DNA of 64,000 bases from Metabacillus arenae (lineage in GTDB: Bacteria > Bacillota > Bacilli > Bacillales > Bacillaceae): NCBI RefSeq assembly GCF_014773385.1, contig NZ_JACXAI010000018.1, positions 1-64,000 on the forward strand, in the 5' to 3' direction. A model generated the notes under the pieces. That model was not told the DNA's origin, searched no databases, and was given only the letters and a program-made list of their open reading frames with translations. Position numbers and translations under genes: made by a program. Shown here one piece after another: positions 27,679 to 36,342 of the stretch (within the stretch, counting starts at the first letter, position 1; each line of letters opens with the position of its first letter).

Positions 27679-28110
27679 TTAAACACTCCTTTCAGAATTT
27701 TCCACTAATGACGATATTCTTACCAAAATTGCTCCATTAGTAACAAACCATTATGTATTTAGACTCATAGATTCAGTGAAAATTTTGTTGCACTATGAAA
27801 ATAGCAATCGAAAAATGTAAGAATTTAGTCAATTTTGGATACATTCAATATGATATTATTTACAATTTTAGAAATCAATTGGAATAATTATTTTTGTAAA
27901 AAAAGGGAAAAATAACCTATAAAAGTGATACAGATATACAAATTTTGTCGAATTATTATAGTGGTTGAGTTGGTAATGAGCGTCGAAAGATTTATATAGA
28001 AAACAGTTTGTTAATGTAACATGACTGGATATTTGGAGGAACGGATACATAAATAAAGGCTTAAAAGAAAATCTTTTATAAGTCTTATTTCCTGTGAATA
28101 AAGACCTTAA
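27679..28110. other. AT-rich gap between the surface-protein gene and the fliD remnant
   Basis: 432 bases without a convincing gene. It must contain the promoter of the minus-strand LPXTG gene. The missing N-terminal two thirds of fliD would have ended here, and I see no flagellar homology to the left of 28111. The in-frame stop TAA is at 28108-28110. Confidence 0.5.
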
Positions 28111-28713
28111 CATAAGTTTATTCAATTTACTGATGATGAAAGAGAAGAGCTTAATGAAAAGCAAATTGAATTGTGGGAGGAAAAAGCAAAAAGCGGACTT
28201 CTTAAAAATGACTCATTATTAACTGGAGGCTTGAATCAACTTCGGTTAGATATATATAGTCCCGTCGAAGGCATTAGTCAGGAAGCGGCCATGCTTTCTC
28301 AAATCGGAATTAAGACGTCGAGTAACTATCTTGACAAGGGCAAGCTTATTTTCGATGGAACAAAATTACGTGAAGCAATTGATAAAGACCCTGAATCCAT
28401 TTTTCAGCTTTTCAACCCAAGCGGTTCAACAGATGAAACAAAAGGTCTTACAAAGCGTCTAAGAAAGACACTGCAGGATACAAAAAATAATATTGAACAA
28501 AAAGCCGGCAATACAGGTACATTATCAACAAATGATTCTTTTTTGATCGGCCGTAACTTAAAAGATGTCGATAACCAGATTACACGTTTTGAAGACCGCC
28601 TTATCCAAATCGAAAACCGCTATTGGAGGCAATTTACGGCCATGGAAAAGGCTATCCAGCGGATGAATGAACAATCTATGTACCTCATGCAGCAGTTTGG
28701 CGGAGGAATGTAA
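28111..28713 (+). pseudogene. fliD: fliD 3' remnant (filament cap protein)
   Basis: About 200 codons match the C-terminal third of FliD: FTDDEREELNEKQIELWEEK, AKSGLLKNDSLL, GKLIFDGTKLREAIDKDPES and the coiled-coil end RYWRQFTAMEKAIQRMN. FliD is normally about 500 residues, so roughly 300 N-terminal residues, including the D0/D1 cap leg, are missing. The first stop upstream in this frame is at 28108. TTG codons inside could initiate a fragment, but no RBS is convincing. fliS follows at the usual spacing, so the deletion or replacement came from the upstream side, where the surface-protein island lies. Confidence 0.85.
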
Positions 28714-28736
28714 CAAAAAAACAAGGAGTGTTGGTA

Positions 28737-29138
28737 ATGGCAATGAGTAATCCTTATGCAGCCTATCAGCAAAATTCGGTAACAACAGCATCCCCGGGAG
28801 AGTTAACGTTGATGCTTTATAACAGTTGCCTGAAGTTTATTAACCTGGCAAAACTAGCCATCACTGATGGTAATGTTCAAGAAAAAAATACGAATCTCAT
28901 TAAAGCGCAGAAAATTATAAATGAATTAATAGTTACGTTAAATCAAGATTTGGAAGTTTCGGAAAACATGATTGTTATGTATGAATATATAACCCATCGC
29001 CTAATCGAAGCAAATGTTAAAAATGACCAAGCAATACTTGATGAGGTTGCTGAATATGTGTCTGATTTTCGTGACACATGGAAGCAAGTCATTCAATTGT
29101 CTCACAAACATCAGTTTGGTCAAGGCGGTCAGACTTGA
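28737..29138 (+). CDS. fliS: FliS, flagellin export chaperone
   Basis: Cytoplasmic chaperone that binds the flagellin C-terminus and prevents premature polymerisation. The 133-residue protein, the same length as in B. subtilis, has MSNPYAAYQQNSVTTASPGE, then LTLMLYNSCLKF, and four to five helices. The ATG at 28737 is chosen because AAGGAG lies about nine bases upstream; a GTG at 28728 overlaps that RBS. Its stop overlaps the fliT start by one base. Confidence 0.94.
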   Translation: MAMSNPYAAYQQNSVTTASPGELTLMLYNSCLKFINLAKLAITDGNVQEKNTNLIKAQKIINELIVTLNQDLEVSENMIVMYEYITHRLIEANVKNDQAILDEVAEYVSDFRDTWKQVIQLSHKHQFGQGGQT

Positions 29139-29488
29139 TGGCTGCGATAGAAGAACTTTTTAAAAGTACTGAAATGCTTTATGAGGCACTAGATAAGACA
29201 GTAAAAAGAGAACTGCGTGACGACCAAATTCAGGATATTATGTCTCTGTTAGACAAAAGGGATGAATCTATGAAAAAAATTCAAACTTCCTTATCATCTC
29301 AGGAAAGTCGCTTAATGAAAAAAATCATAGAGCAAGACAAAATTATATTACCTCTTTTAGTCAAAGTAAAAGCAGGGATTCAGCAGGATATTCAAAATGT
29401 AAGAAAGACAAAATCATCTGCAGTCAAATACGTGAATCCATACCAAAATCGTACAGCAGATGGAATGTTTTATGATAAAAGAAAATAG
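29138..29488 (+). CDS. fliT: FliT-like flagellar chaperone
   Basis: A 116-residue helical protein directly after fliS (TGATG overlap), in the position and of the size of Bacillus FliT, which chaperones FliD. It has a long amphipathic helical region and a conserved-looking C-terminal tail (YVNPYQNRTADGMFYDKRK). Recognition rests on gene order and length more than motifs. With fliD truncated, its client may be absent. Confidence 0.85.
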   Translation: MAAIEELFKSTEMLYEALDKTVKRELRDDQIQDIMSLLDKRDESMKKIQTSLSSQESRLMKKIIEQDKIILPLLVKVKAGIQQDIQNVRKTKSSAVKYVNPYQNRTADGMFYDKRK

Positions 29489-29917
29489 GTGAAATCTATG
29501 CCTAACCATACAACAGAGCAATTTTATTGATTGAAGCATTATTATCACCTATTAATTTTAATATTGGAGAAAGGTTGAGTATGACGTGGAGAGCTCATGA
29601 TAGAGTATATGAGAAAGATAACGAAGGATAACGTCCATCAAGCCCAGCAAATTTTAGCTTCAATCGAAGAAACCTAAGCATCATCAGAAGAAATCCCTCT
29701 TCTGCTCAATCCAAGCAAGCTCCCCAAGAACTACAAGACCTAGTTATAAATTTAAAATATAAGTTCACGGGTTGACACGGTACCAGGTACCGTTTGTAGC
29801 ATATTATCACGTCACTCTTCATATACTATCTCCACCTATTCGGAGGAATTGTAAAGATTATTTCTTAAATTGCTACATTCCTCAACAATATTCATAATAA
29901 TTTCACATAAATTTTAC
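29489..29917. other. Gap between fliT and hpf with gene-fragment debris
   Basis: No complete gene is seen. A 26-residue frame at 29597-29677 (ending QAQQILASIEET) has a GTGGAG five bases before its ATG but no recognisable family. A near-palindrome ACGGTACCAGGTACCGT lies at about 29777-29793; the same word forms part of the terminator at 33039. Confidence 0.35.
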
Positions 29918-29943
29918 GTTTAAGCAGGAATGTAGAAGGGAAG
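29918..29943 (+). promoter_or_regulatory. hpf: Candidate sigma-B promoter of hpf
   Basis: GTTTAA (29918-29923), 14 bases, then GGGAAG (29938-29943) resembles GTTTAA-N14-GGGTAT. The B. subtilis homologue yvyD is a known sigma-B (and sigma-H) target. The site is about 45 bases upstream of the start codon. Confidence 0.55.
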
Positions 29944-29988
29944 TGTAGAAATAAGTTTACATATCCTTAACAAAAGGAGGAGTTCTGA

Positions 29989-30543
29989 TTGAGATATAAC
30001 GTCAGAGGGGAAAACATTGAAGTAACTCCAGCATTAAGAGATTTTGTAGAAAAGAAAATTGGGAAACTGGAAAGGTATTTTGACGATCCAGTAGAAGCGA
30101 ATGTACATGTTAATTTGAAATTCTACAACGATCAAGATTCTAAGGTGGAGGTCACCATTCCTCTTACAGAACTCGTGCTTCGCGGCGAGGAACACAATCA
30201 GGATATGTATGCGGCAATTGATTTGGTCGTTGATAAACTGGAGCGCCAAATTCGTAAACACAAAACCAAAGTAAACCGCAAGCTGCGCGAACAAGGCTCT
30301 CCAAAATATATGTTCGTCAATGATGAACCGGAAAAAGCAGCTGTTGCAGTCGATGAGGAAGAACATGAATTAGTAAGAACAAAACGCTTTAACTTAAAAC
30401 CAATGGATAGTGAAGAAGCCATTCTTCAAATGAACATGCTGGGTCACAGCTTCTTCGTTTTCACGAATGCAGAAACGAATAGAACCAATGTGGTATATAG
30501 AAGAAATGATGGGAAATATGGATTGATTGAACCGAATGCTTAA
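29989..30543 (+). CDS. hpf: Long ribosome hibernation promoting factor HPF (YvyD)
   Basis: Promotes 100S ribosome dimers in stationary phase and stress. The N-terminal S30AE domain has YNVRGENIEVTPALRDFVE and ERQIRKHKTKVNRKLREQGS. After an acidic linker, the C-terminal dimerisation domain has RFNLKPMDSEEAILQMNMLG, then FFVFTNAETNRTNVVYRR. Its 184 residues identify the long form. The start is TTG with a strong AAGGAGG. It is monocistronic, with a candidate sigma-B promoter and a good terminator. Confidence 0.96.
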   Translation: MRYNVRGENIEVTPALRDFVEKKIGKLERYFDDPVEANVHVNLKFYNDQDSKVEVTIPLTELVLRGEEHNQDMYAAIDLVVDKLERQIRKHKTKVNRKLREQGSPKYMFVNDEPEKAAVAVDEEEHELVRTKRFNLKPMDSEEAILQMNMLGHSFFVFTNAETNRTNVVYRRNDGKYGLIEPNA

Positions 30544-30561
30544 ATTAGGATAAATTATTTT

Positions 30562-30599
30562 AAAGTGGCAGATGCACCCTTGCATTTTGCCACTTTTTT
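30562..30599 (+). terminator. hpf: hpf terminator
   Basis: AAGTGGCA pairs with TGCCACTT across a loop that itself contains TGCA pairs, followed by six T residues, about 20 bases after the stop. Confidence 0.85.
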
Positions 30600-30867
30600 G
30601 ATGGAAAAGATTTTAACTGAATTACAATATTACTAAGGGTGCAACTGGTTAGAGGGCATAGACCAATCCAAGAAAAATTAAGAGCAGTCTTCCTGCCCTC
30701 TAATGCTATCGATCGGTAAACAGAGGTCAAGTATTTTTAACGATTGAATCTATCCGGTCAAATGAATTTTGATTTATTAAGGAATTTTAAACATTTTTCT
30801 TTTGAAGATTGAATAGGAAGAGAACAAACCTTGCTATAATGTAATTAGGCAATGGTTAATGAAGGCA

Positions 30868-30993
30868 ATGGTTGGCTTTAGAAATATCGCTGTCCATGAT
30901 TATCAAGAGATTAATTTGCTGATTTTACAGAACATCCTTGACAAGCATTTGACTGATTTTAAAGAGTATACTAAATTAATTCTTCAACATTGA
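30868..30993 (+). pseudogene. hepT C-terminal fragment (HEPN toxin of a HepT/MntA system)
   Basis: A 41-codon frame beginning MVGFRNIAVHDYQEINLLIL matches the end of DUF86/HepT proteins. It keeps the HEPN active-site motif RX4HXY as RNIAVHDY. The N-terminal helices of HepT (normally about 140 residues) and the MntA nucleotidyltransferase partner are absent. A TATAAT-like sequence lies about 35 bases upstream, but the RBS is weak. Most likely this is the scar of a lost toxin-antitoxin module between hpf and the SEC-C gene. Confidence 0.7.
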
Positions 30994-31056
30994 AAGAAAT
31001 AGAGGGAGTCCTTATACTAAAATCAAGAAAATTAGTGACAAAAGAAGGTGTTCAAA

Positions 31057-33009
31057 TTGTCTGTTGGCAGAAATGACCCATGCCCATGCGGAAGCGGAAA
31101 AAAGTATAAAAAGTGCTGCATGAACAGCAATGTAGTTCAACTGGGTGATGTTATTTTTAGTGAGCTTCAGCAAATTCAGGAAGAACTCCGTGAATATGCA
31201 GTCAACCACTATCCAGATGTATTGGACGAGGTTCTTGAAGAAATAATCGGTGAGCGTGATTTGTCAGATGAAGAGTTTAAAGAGATTCATTTGATCTTAT
31301 TGTCATGGTGTGTTTTAAGCATTCAATTTGAGGATCAAGAAACGATTTTTCATAGATTTTGTCAAGCGATTAAAAACAAATACCGGCCATCAGCAATTAG
31401 CCTTTTGGAAAAATGGATTGGTGCAACTGGATCACTGGTTGAAGTGACAAACATTTTAGATAATCTTCATCTCGAAGTGAAAGATATTTTTACGAATGAG
31501 TTAAAAACAGTAAAGCTGCAAGCTCCTGCTGAAATAGAGCAAGGATCTTTGTTGGGCGGTTTCTTACTGCCTTTCGGATCGTCCTATTCGTTTTTGTATG
31601 GTCAATTTGTAGAGTTGTTTTTTGATATTCCTTCTTTCCTAAAAGAGTTTCATGAAATGGAAGGATTTGATGACGATCAAGCCAAATTACGTGCTATCTA
31701 TCCTGTTTTAATCGTAGATAATACATTTGTGGAAATGGGTGATATGCCTTCGGTAGAAGAGCTTGAATGGAAAAATCCTTATCATAGAATGGTATCAGTT
31801 CTATATCAGAATGTCGCATTAAAAACTGGGTGGCCGGCTGAATTAGCTGATGTAGGTTCGTTTATGTGGCATTTTTATTGCCTAAAAGAAGATCCGCAAA
31901 TTCGCAAACCAGAGAGCTATGCAGCAGGTTTACATTATTTTGTTGATACAAATGTCCCAATGCTTGGTTTCTATACTCAAGGAGAAATAGCAAAGAAATA
32001 CGGAGTTAGTGCAGCCACTGTTTCTAAAACTTATCGAAAGCTTGAAGAAGGACTTGAAGAGGAAATTGAAAAATTACTTGCCAAGCTTCCGGCAGGATTT
32101 GAAGAGGATGATGACGGAGAAGGGTTTTATGAAGACCCATTCGCTAATTTCTCAAGGTTTGAAACAGAGAAAGCATTACGCGAAGCCGAGCAATTAATAA
32201 AAGACAAAGATTTTGATTCTATGGAAGAAATGAATGAATTTTTAAATGAATCTCTTAACAACCCACAGCTTCGCTCTAAACCAAAGCTCTCAAAGAAAGA
32301 TCAAGCCCAAGACCTTTTATATGAAGCTTTAGAGTCTCAGGGCGCAAAAAGGTACAAGCTTGCTAAGCAAGCGATCAGCTTATATCCGAATAGTCCAGAT
32401 GCCTATGCAATTTTAGCGGAAAATGAACCTACCGAAGAAAAGTACTTGAGGAAGCTTAAAGAAGGTGTAAAAGCCGGAGAAAAGGATTTGGGTAAAAGGT
32501 ATTTTGTTGAAAATAAAGGAATGTTTTGGGGACTTACCGAAACAAGACCTTATATGAGAGTAAAAGCCTTGTATGCTGATGGGTTATATGAATCTGGACA
32601 GCTTCATGAAGCTACTAAGCAATATGAGGAAATACTTTCATTAAATGAAATGGATAACCAGGGTGTCCGTTATGAGTTATTCAGATTATATATAAAAGGA
32701 AAAGAATATAAAAAAGCAAATAACCTTCTTGAAAAGTACCCTGAAGAATACACAGCTTTTGGAGTCTTCAATACCGCCCTGATTGAATACCTGAATAGTG
32801 GATTATCTAAGAAATTTAAATCAACGATTGAAAATGCCATGAAGCAAAACCCATATGTCGCTGATTATTTAAGTGGAAAAAAGAAGGTTCCTCATAGAAT
32901 GCCAGAAACCTATCAATTGGGACAAAAGGATGAAGCTATCGTTTATGCCCAAGCAAATGCTGATCTATGGCAAAAGCATCTGGATCTTATTCAATACCTA
33001 AAAAAATGA
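31057..33009 (+). CDS. SEC-C motif and TPR-like repeat protein
   Basis: A 650-residue cytoplasmic protein. The first 20 residues are a zinc-binding SEC-C motif, [18 protein letters not shown], nearly the same as the C-terminal tail of SecA encoded just downstream. The rest is helical; a middle segment (TQGEIAKKYGVSAATVSKTY) looks like a helix-turn-helix, and the last 250 residues contain TPR-like helical pairs (for example AKQAISLYPNSPDAYAIL). The TTG at 31057 has AGAAGGTG about seven bases upstream; the GTG at 31048 overlaps that RBS. Function is unknown. A role near SecA or ribosomes, both bound by SEC-C in SecA, is speculation. Confidence 0.75.
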   Translation: MSVGRNDPCPCGSGKKYKKCCMNSNVVQLGDVIFSELQQIQEELREYAVNHYPDVLDEVLEEIIGERDLSDEEFKEIHLILLSWCVLSIQFEDQETIFHRFCQAIKNKYRPSAISLLEKWIGATGSLVEVTNILDNLHLEVKDIFTNELKTVKLQAPAEIEQGSLLGGFLLPFGSSYSFLYGQFVELFFDIPSFLKEFHEMEGFDDDQAKLRAIYPVLIVDNTFVEMGDMPSVEELEWKNPYHRMVSVLYQNVALKTGWPAELADVGSFMWHFYCLKEDPQIRKPESYAAGLHYFVDTNVPMLGFYTQGEIAKKYGVSAATVSKTYRKLEEGLEEEIEKLLAKLPAGFEEDDDGEGFYEDPFANFSRFETEKALREAEQLIKDKDFDSMEEMNEFLNESLNNPQLRSKPKLSKKDQAQDLLYEALESQGAKRYKLAKQAISLYPNSPDAYAILAENEPTEEKYLRKLKEGVKAGEKDLGKRYFVENKGMFWGLTETRPYMRVKALYADGLYESGQLHEATKQYEEILSLNEMDNQGVRYELFRLYIKGKEYKKANNLLEKYPEEYTAFGVFNTALIEYLNSGLSKKFKSTIENAMKQNPYVADYLSGKKKVPHRMPETYQLGQKDEAIVYAQANADLWQKHLDLIQYLKK

Positions 33010-33038
33010 TGGAACGATAGTTTTCGTTACCAAGTTTT

Positions 33039-33076
33039 CGGTACCAGGTACCGCGAGTACCTGGTACCGTTTTAAT
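33039..33076 (+). terminator. Terminator with a perfect 13-bp stem
   Basis: CGGTACCAGGTAC (33039-33051) pairs with GTACCTGGTACCG (33057-33069) around CGCGA, followed by TTTTAATTTT. Each arm is itself a near-palindrome of GGTACC words. It separates the SEC-C gene from the convergent small gene. Confidence 0.85.
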
Positions 33077-33077
33077 T

Positions 33078-33209
33078 TTAAAATCTTTCTTTATGATCAA
33101 CAAACAGTATCTTTGTAAGCTCCTCAACATTTAATTCATAGAGCTGCCGCCCGTCATCAGATTTAAAAATGCCTTTATTTAATAATTTATTGATTAATGT
33201 CTCTTTCAT
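33078..33209 (-). CDS. Small FbpA-like (Fur-regulated basic protein) family member
   Basis: A 43-residue protein on the minus strand. MKETLINKLLNKGIFKSDDG followed by RQLYELNVEELTKIL fits the short Fur-regulated basic protein family of Bacillus, some of which help RNA-based iron-sparing responses. The ATG at 33209 has TTGGAG about seven bases upstream. No clear Fur box is visible in the region before it, so iron control is not shown by sequence. It is convergent with the SEC-C gene. Confidence 0.6.
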   Translation of the reverse strand: MKETLINKLLNKGIFKSDDGRQLYELNVEELTKILFVDHKERF

Positions 33210-33391
33210 TTTTATGCTCCAATTCAATGACATGTTTTCCAGTTCACTATTTACCCAATCTCTCCCCTTTTAAAACATATCTCATTCACAATAAAGTTCA
33301 TTTCCTTTTTACATTCTGTTCATCATTTAGTCATACCTTTTTAATAAGCTAAGGGGACAGGCATGATTTTAATCCCTAAAGAGGTGATTGC

Positions 33392-33547
33392 ATGAAATCA
33401 ATCTTTAAATCCAGGGCATTTGCAGTTGCCATCTCGTTCGTGCTGGCAGTTGGAATCTTTTTATATCAAAATGGTCAGGACCAGCTATTTGCGAAGGAAG
33501 TATCGAAAAATTCCCTTCATATATTACGTGCTATTTTTAACAAGTAA
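33392..33547 (+). CDS. Small single-pass membrane protein
   Basis: A 51-residue protein with GAGGTG seven bases before its ATG. A basic N-terminus (MKSIFKSRAF) is followed by one hydrophobic helix (AVAISFVLAVGIFLY) and a polar C-terminus. It could also be a signal-peptide-like short exported peptide. I do not recognise a family. It lies about 210 bases upstream of secA. Confidence 0.55.
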   Translation: MKSIFKSRAFAVAISFVLAVGIFLYQNGQDQLFAKEVSKNSLHILRAIFNK

Positions 33548-33760
33548 AGCTTCTCCTTAAGTTAAGTTTCTGTTAATTCTTTCAGATTATTACTTAGAAG
33601 ACCTTTAAAACGTTTGGATTTGTGGTAACATGTGATAAAATTGATTGTAGCTTTGTGAGGTGAGCTGCAATAATGAGTTAATTTGCAGCACGATTTAAGA
33701 GGTTTTATTAATAAATTCTATGTAGTGAACTACATTTTCACTTAAGAGGAGCGTTCGTGA
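33548..33760. promoter_or_regulatory. secA: secA leader region
   Basis: 213 bases expected to hold the secA promoter. A 7-bp inverted repeat, GCTGCAA (33664-33670) with TTGCAGC (33683-33689), could fold in the leader. No confident -35/-10 assignment. Confidence 0.4.
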
Positions 33761-36277
33761 ATGCTTGGAATATTAAATAAAGTGTTTGACTTCAACAAAA
33801 GGCAATTAAACAAATACGACAAAATTGCGAATCAAATAGATGCGCTCGGCTCAGACATGGAAAGATTGTCTGATGAAGAGCTTAAAGGGAAGACGATAGA
33901 GTTTAAGGATCGACTTGAAAAAGGAGAAGCACTGGATGACATTCTTGTGGAAGCTTTTGCAGTCGTTCGGGAAGGCTCACGGCGTGTTCTAGGAATGTAT
34001 CCGTTCCATGTTCAGCTTATGGGGGGGATGGCTCTCCATGAAGGAAACATAGCAGAGATGAAAACAGGGGAAGGTAAAACATTAACATCCACAATGCCGG
34101 TTTATTTAAATGCATTGTCAGGAAAAGGTGTACATGTTGTGACGGTCAATGAGTATTTAGCCAGTCGTGACGCACATGAAATGGGCAGATTGTTTGAATT
34201 TTTGGGACTGACTGTCGGTTTGAATTTAAATAGCCTTTCTAAAGATGAAAAGAGAGAGGCCTATGCGGCAGATATTACGTACTCTACAAACAATGAGCTT
34301 GGATTCGACTACCTCCGTGATAACATGGTGCTTTACAAAGAACAAATGGTGCAGCGTCCGCTAAACTATGCCGTAATCGATGAGGTTGACTCGATTTTAA
34401 TTGATGAAGCTCGTACACCCCTCATTATTTCTGGCCAAGCTGCAAAGCCTACTACATTGTACATTCAAGCGAATGGGTTTGTTCGCAATTTAAAACAAGA
34501 TGAAGATTTCACTTTTGATGTTAAAACAAAAGGTGTTCAGCTAACAGAGGATGGTATCACAAAAGCTGAAAAAGCATTCGGTATTGAAAACCTGTTTGAT
34601 ATCAGGCATGTGGCATTGATACACCACATTAATCAGGCGCTCAAGGCAAAAGTTGTCATGCAAAAAGACGTTGACTATGTTGTAGAAGATGGCGAAGTTG
34701 TCATCGTCGACTCCTTTACAGGCCGTCTTATGAAGGGCCGCCGCTACAGTGAAGGCTTACATCAGGCCATTGAAGCAAAGGAAAACCTAGATATACAAAA
34801 TGAGAGTATGACCCTTGCAACGATCACGTTCCAGAACTATTTCCGGATGTATGATAAGCTTGCAGGAATGACGGGTACAGCGAAAACAGAGGAAGAAGAA
34901 TTCCGTAATATTTACAACATGCAGGTTGTTGCAATCCCGACAAACCGTCCCATCACCCGTGATGATAAACCAGACCTTGTGTACCGTTCAATGGAAGGAA
35001 AGTTCAAGGCTGTTGTGGATGATGTAACACAGCGTTATTTTAAAGGCCAGCCTGTCCTTGTAGGTACTGTTGCTGTGGAAACATCAGAGTTGATTTCAAA
35101 ATTATTAAAGAGAAAAGGCGTTCCCCACCATGTATTAAACGCAAAGCAGCATGCTAGTGAAGCACAAATTATTGAGGAAGCAGGGCAGCGAGGCTCTGTC
35201 ACGATCGCTACAAACATGGCAGGACGTGGTACAGACATCAAGCTGGGTGAAGGCGTGATTGACCTTGGCGGCTTGGCTGTCATTGGTACTGAGCGTCATG
35301 AATCCCGCCGGATTGATAATCAGCTGCGGGGGCGTTCAGGCAGGCAGGGAGATCCGGGGGTGACTCAATTCTATTTATCAATGGAAGATGAATTGATGCG
35401 CCGCTTTGGATCTGAGAATATGATGAATATGATGGATCGTCTTGGTATGGATGATACACAGCCGATACAAAGTAAAATGGTTTCCAGAGCTGTTGAATCT
35501 GCTCAAAAACGTGTGGAAGGGAATAACTTTGATGCACGTAAACAATTGCTGCAATATGACGATGTTCTTCGTCAGCAGCGTGAGGTGATTTATAAACAGC
35601 GTTCAGATGTGATTGAAGCTGATAATTTAAGGAATATTGTTGAAAAAATGATTTCTTCAACAGTCGAGCGTACTGTTCATTCTTTTACTCCAAAAGAAGA
35701 GCTTCCAGAGGAATGGAACCTTGAAGGAATTATTGATTACTTAAACGGAAACCTTCTATCAGAAGGTCAAGTGGAAATCAATGATCTTAAAGGAAAAGAA
35801 CCAGAAGAAATGATCGAGCATATCCTTGAAAAAGTGAAAACAAAATATGATGAAAAAGAAGAAGCGTTTGGAACTGATCAAATGCGAGAATTTGAAAAAG
35901 TAATTGTTCTTCGTGCAGTGGATACAAAATGGATGGATCATATTGATGCAATGGATCAAATGCGCCAGGGTATACACTTACGCGCTTATGCTCAAACTGA
36001 TCCTCTTCGCGAATATCAAATGGAAGGCTTCGCAATGTTTGAAGCAATGATTGCATCAATTGAAGACGATGTAGCAAAATATGTCATGAAAGCAGAAATC
36101 CGCAACAACCTTGAACGTGAAGAGGTAGCAAAAGGCCAAACCGCTGTTCATCCAAAAGAAGGGGATGAAAAACAACAAAAGAAAAAGCCTGCACGGAAGG
36201 CTGTCGATGTTGGCCGGAATGATCCATGTATTTGCGGAAGTGGAAAAAAATATAAAAACTGCTGCGGGCAGCAATAA
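33761..36277 (+). CDS. secA: SecA, preprotein translocase ATPase
   Basis: Peripheral motor that drives preproteins through SecYEG. The start [15 protein letters not shown] is typical, and the DEAD motor has MKTGEGKTL (Walker A), [17 protein letters not shown] (Walker B) and the NBD2 motif [11 protein letters not shown] with [20 protein letters not shown]. The C-terminal linker is followed by the zinc-binding SEC-C tail [20 protein letters not shown]. Its 838 residues match B. subtilis SecA (841). The RBS is AGAGGAG. It is followed by a hairpin and then prfB, as in other Bacillus. Confidence 0.98.
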   Translation: MLGILNKVFDFNKRQLNKYDKIANQIDALGSDMERLSDEELKGKTIEFKDRLEKGEALDDILVEAFAVVREGSRRVLGMYPFHVQLMGGMALHEGNIAEMKTGEGKTLTSTMPVYLNALSGKGVHVVTVNEYLASRDAHEMGRLFEFLGLTVGLNLNSLSKDEKREAYAADITYSTNNELGFDYLRDNMVLYKEQMVQRPLNYAVIDEVDSILIDEARTPLIISGQAAKPTTLYIQANGFVRNLKQDEDFTFDVKTKGVQLTEDGITKAEKAFGIENLFDIRHVALIHHINQALKAKVVMQKDVDYVVEDGEVVIVDSFTGRLMKGRRYSEGLHQAIEAKENLDIQNESMTLATITFQNYFRMYDKLAGMTGTAKTEEEEFRNIYNMQVVAIPTNRPITRDDKPDLVYRSMEGKFKAVVDDVTQRYFKGQPVLVGTVAVETSELISKLLKRKGVPHHVLNAKQHASEAQIIEEAGQRGSVTIATNMAGRGTDIKLGEGVIDLGGLAVIGTERHESRRIDNQLRGRSGRQGDPGVTQFYLSMEDELMRRFGSENMMNMMDRLGMDDTQPIQSKMVSRAVESAQKRVEGNNFDARKQLLQYDDVLRQQREVIYKQRSDVIEADNLRNIVEKMISSTVERTVHSFTPKEELPEEWNLEGIIDYLNGNLLSEGQVEINDLKGKEPEEMIEHILEKVKTKYDEKEEAFGTDQMREFEKVIVLRAVDTKWMDHIDAMDQMRQGIHLRAYAQTDPLREYQMEGFAMFEAMIASIEDDVAKYVMKAEIRNNLEREEVAKGQTAVHPKEGDEKQQKKKPARKAVDVGRNDPCICGSGKKYKNCCGQQ

Positions 36278-36287
36278 CTTGTCCAAG

Positions 36288-36316
36288 GAGAGAGGTGTTC
36301 TTCACCTCTCTCTGTT
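36288..36316 (+). terminator. Hairpin between secA and prfB
   Basis: A perfect 10-bp stem GAGAGAGGTG/CACCTCTCTC with a 5-base loop. Only four T follow, so it may be a partial terminator that lets some transcripts enter prfB. Confidence 0.65.
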
Positions 36317-36342
36317 TTGAAATTTATGATGAGGTGGCAAAT

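Noticed and set aside
27164-27682. 172-codon open frame on the plus strand, Ser/Phe rich
   Set aside because: It is the antisense shadow of the Glu/Lys/Pro-rich part of the LPXTG protein and has no RBS or family features.
29597-29677. 26-residue frame between fliT and hpf
   Set aside because: Too short and unrecognised to claim as a gene, although it has a possible RBS; mentioned only in the gap entry.
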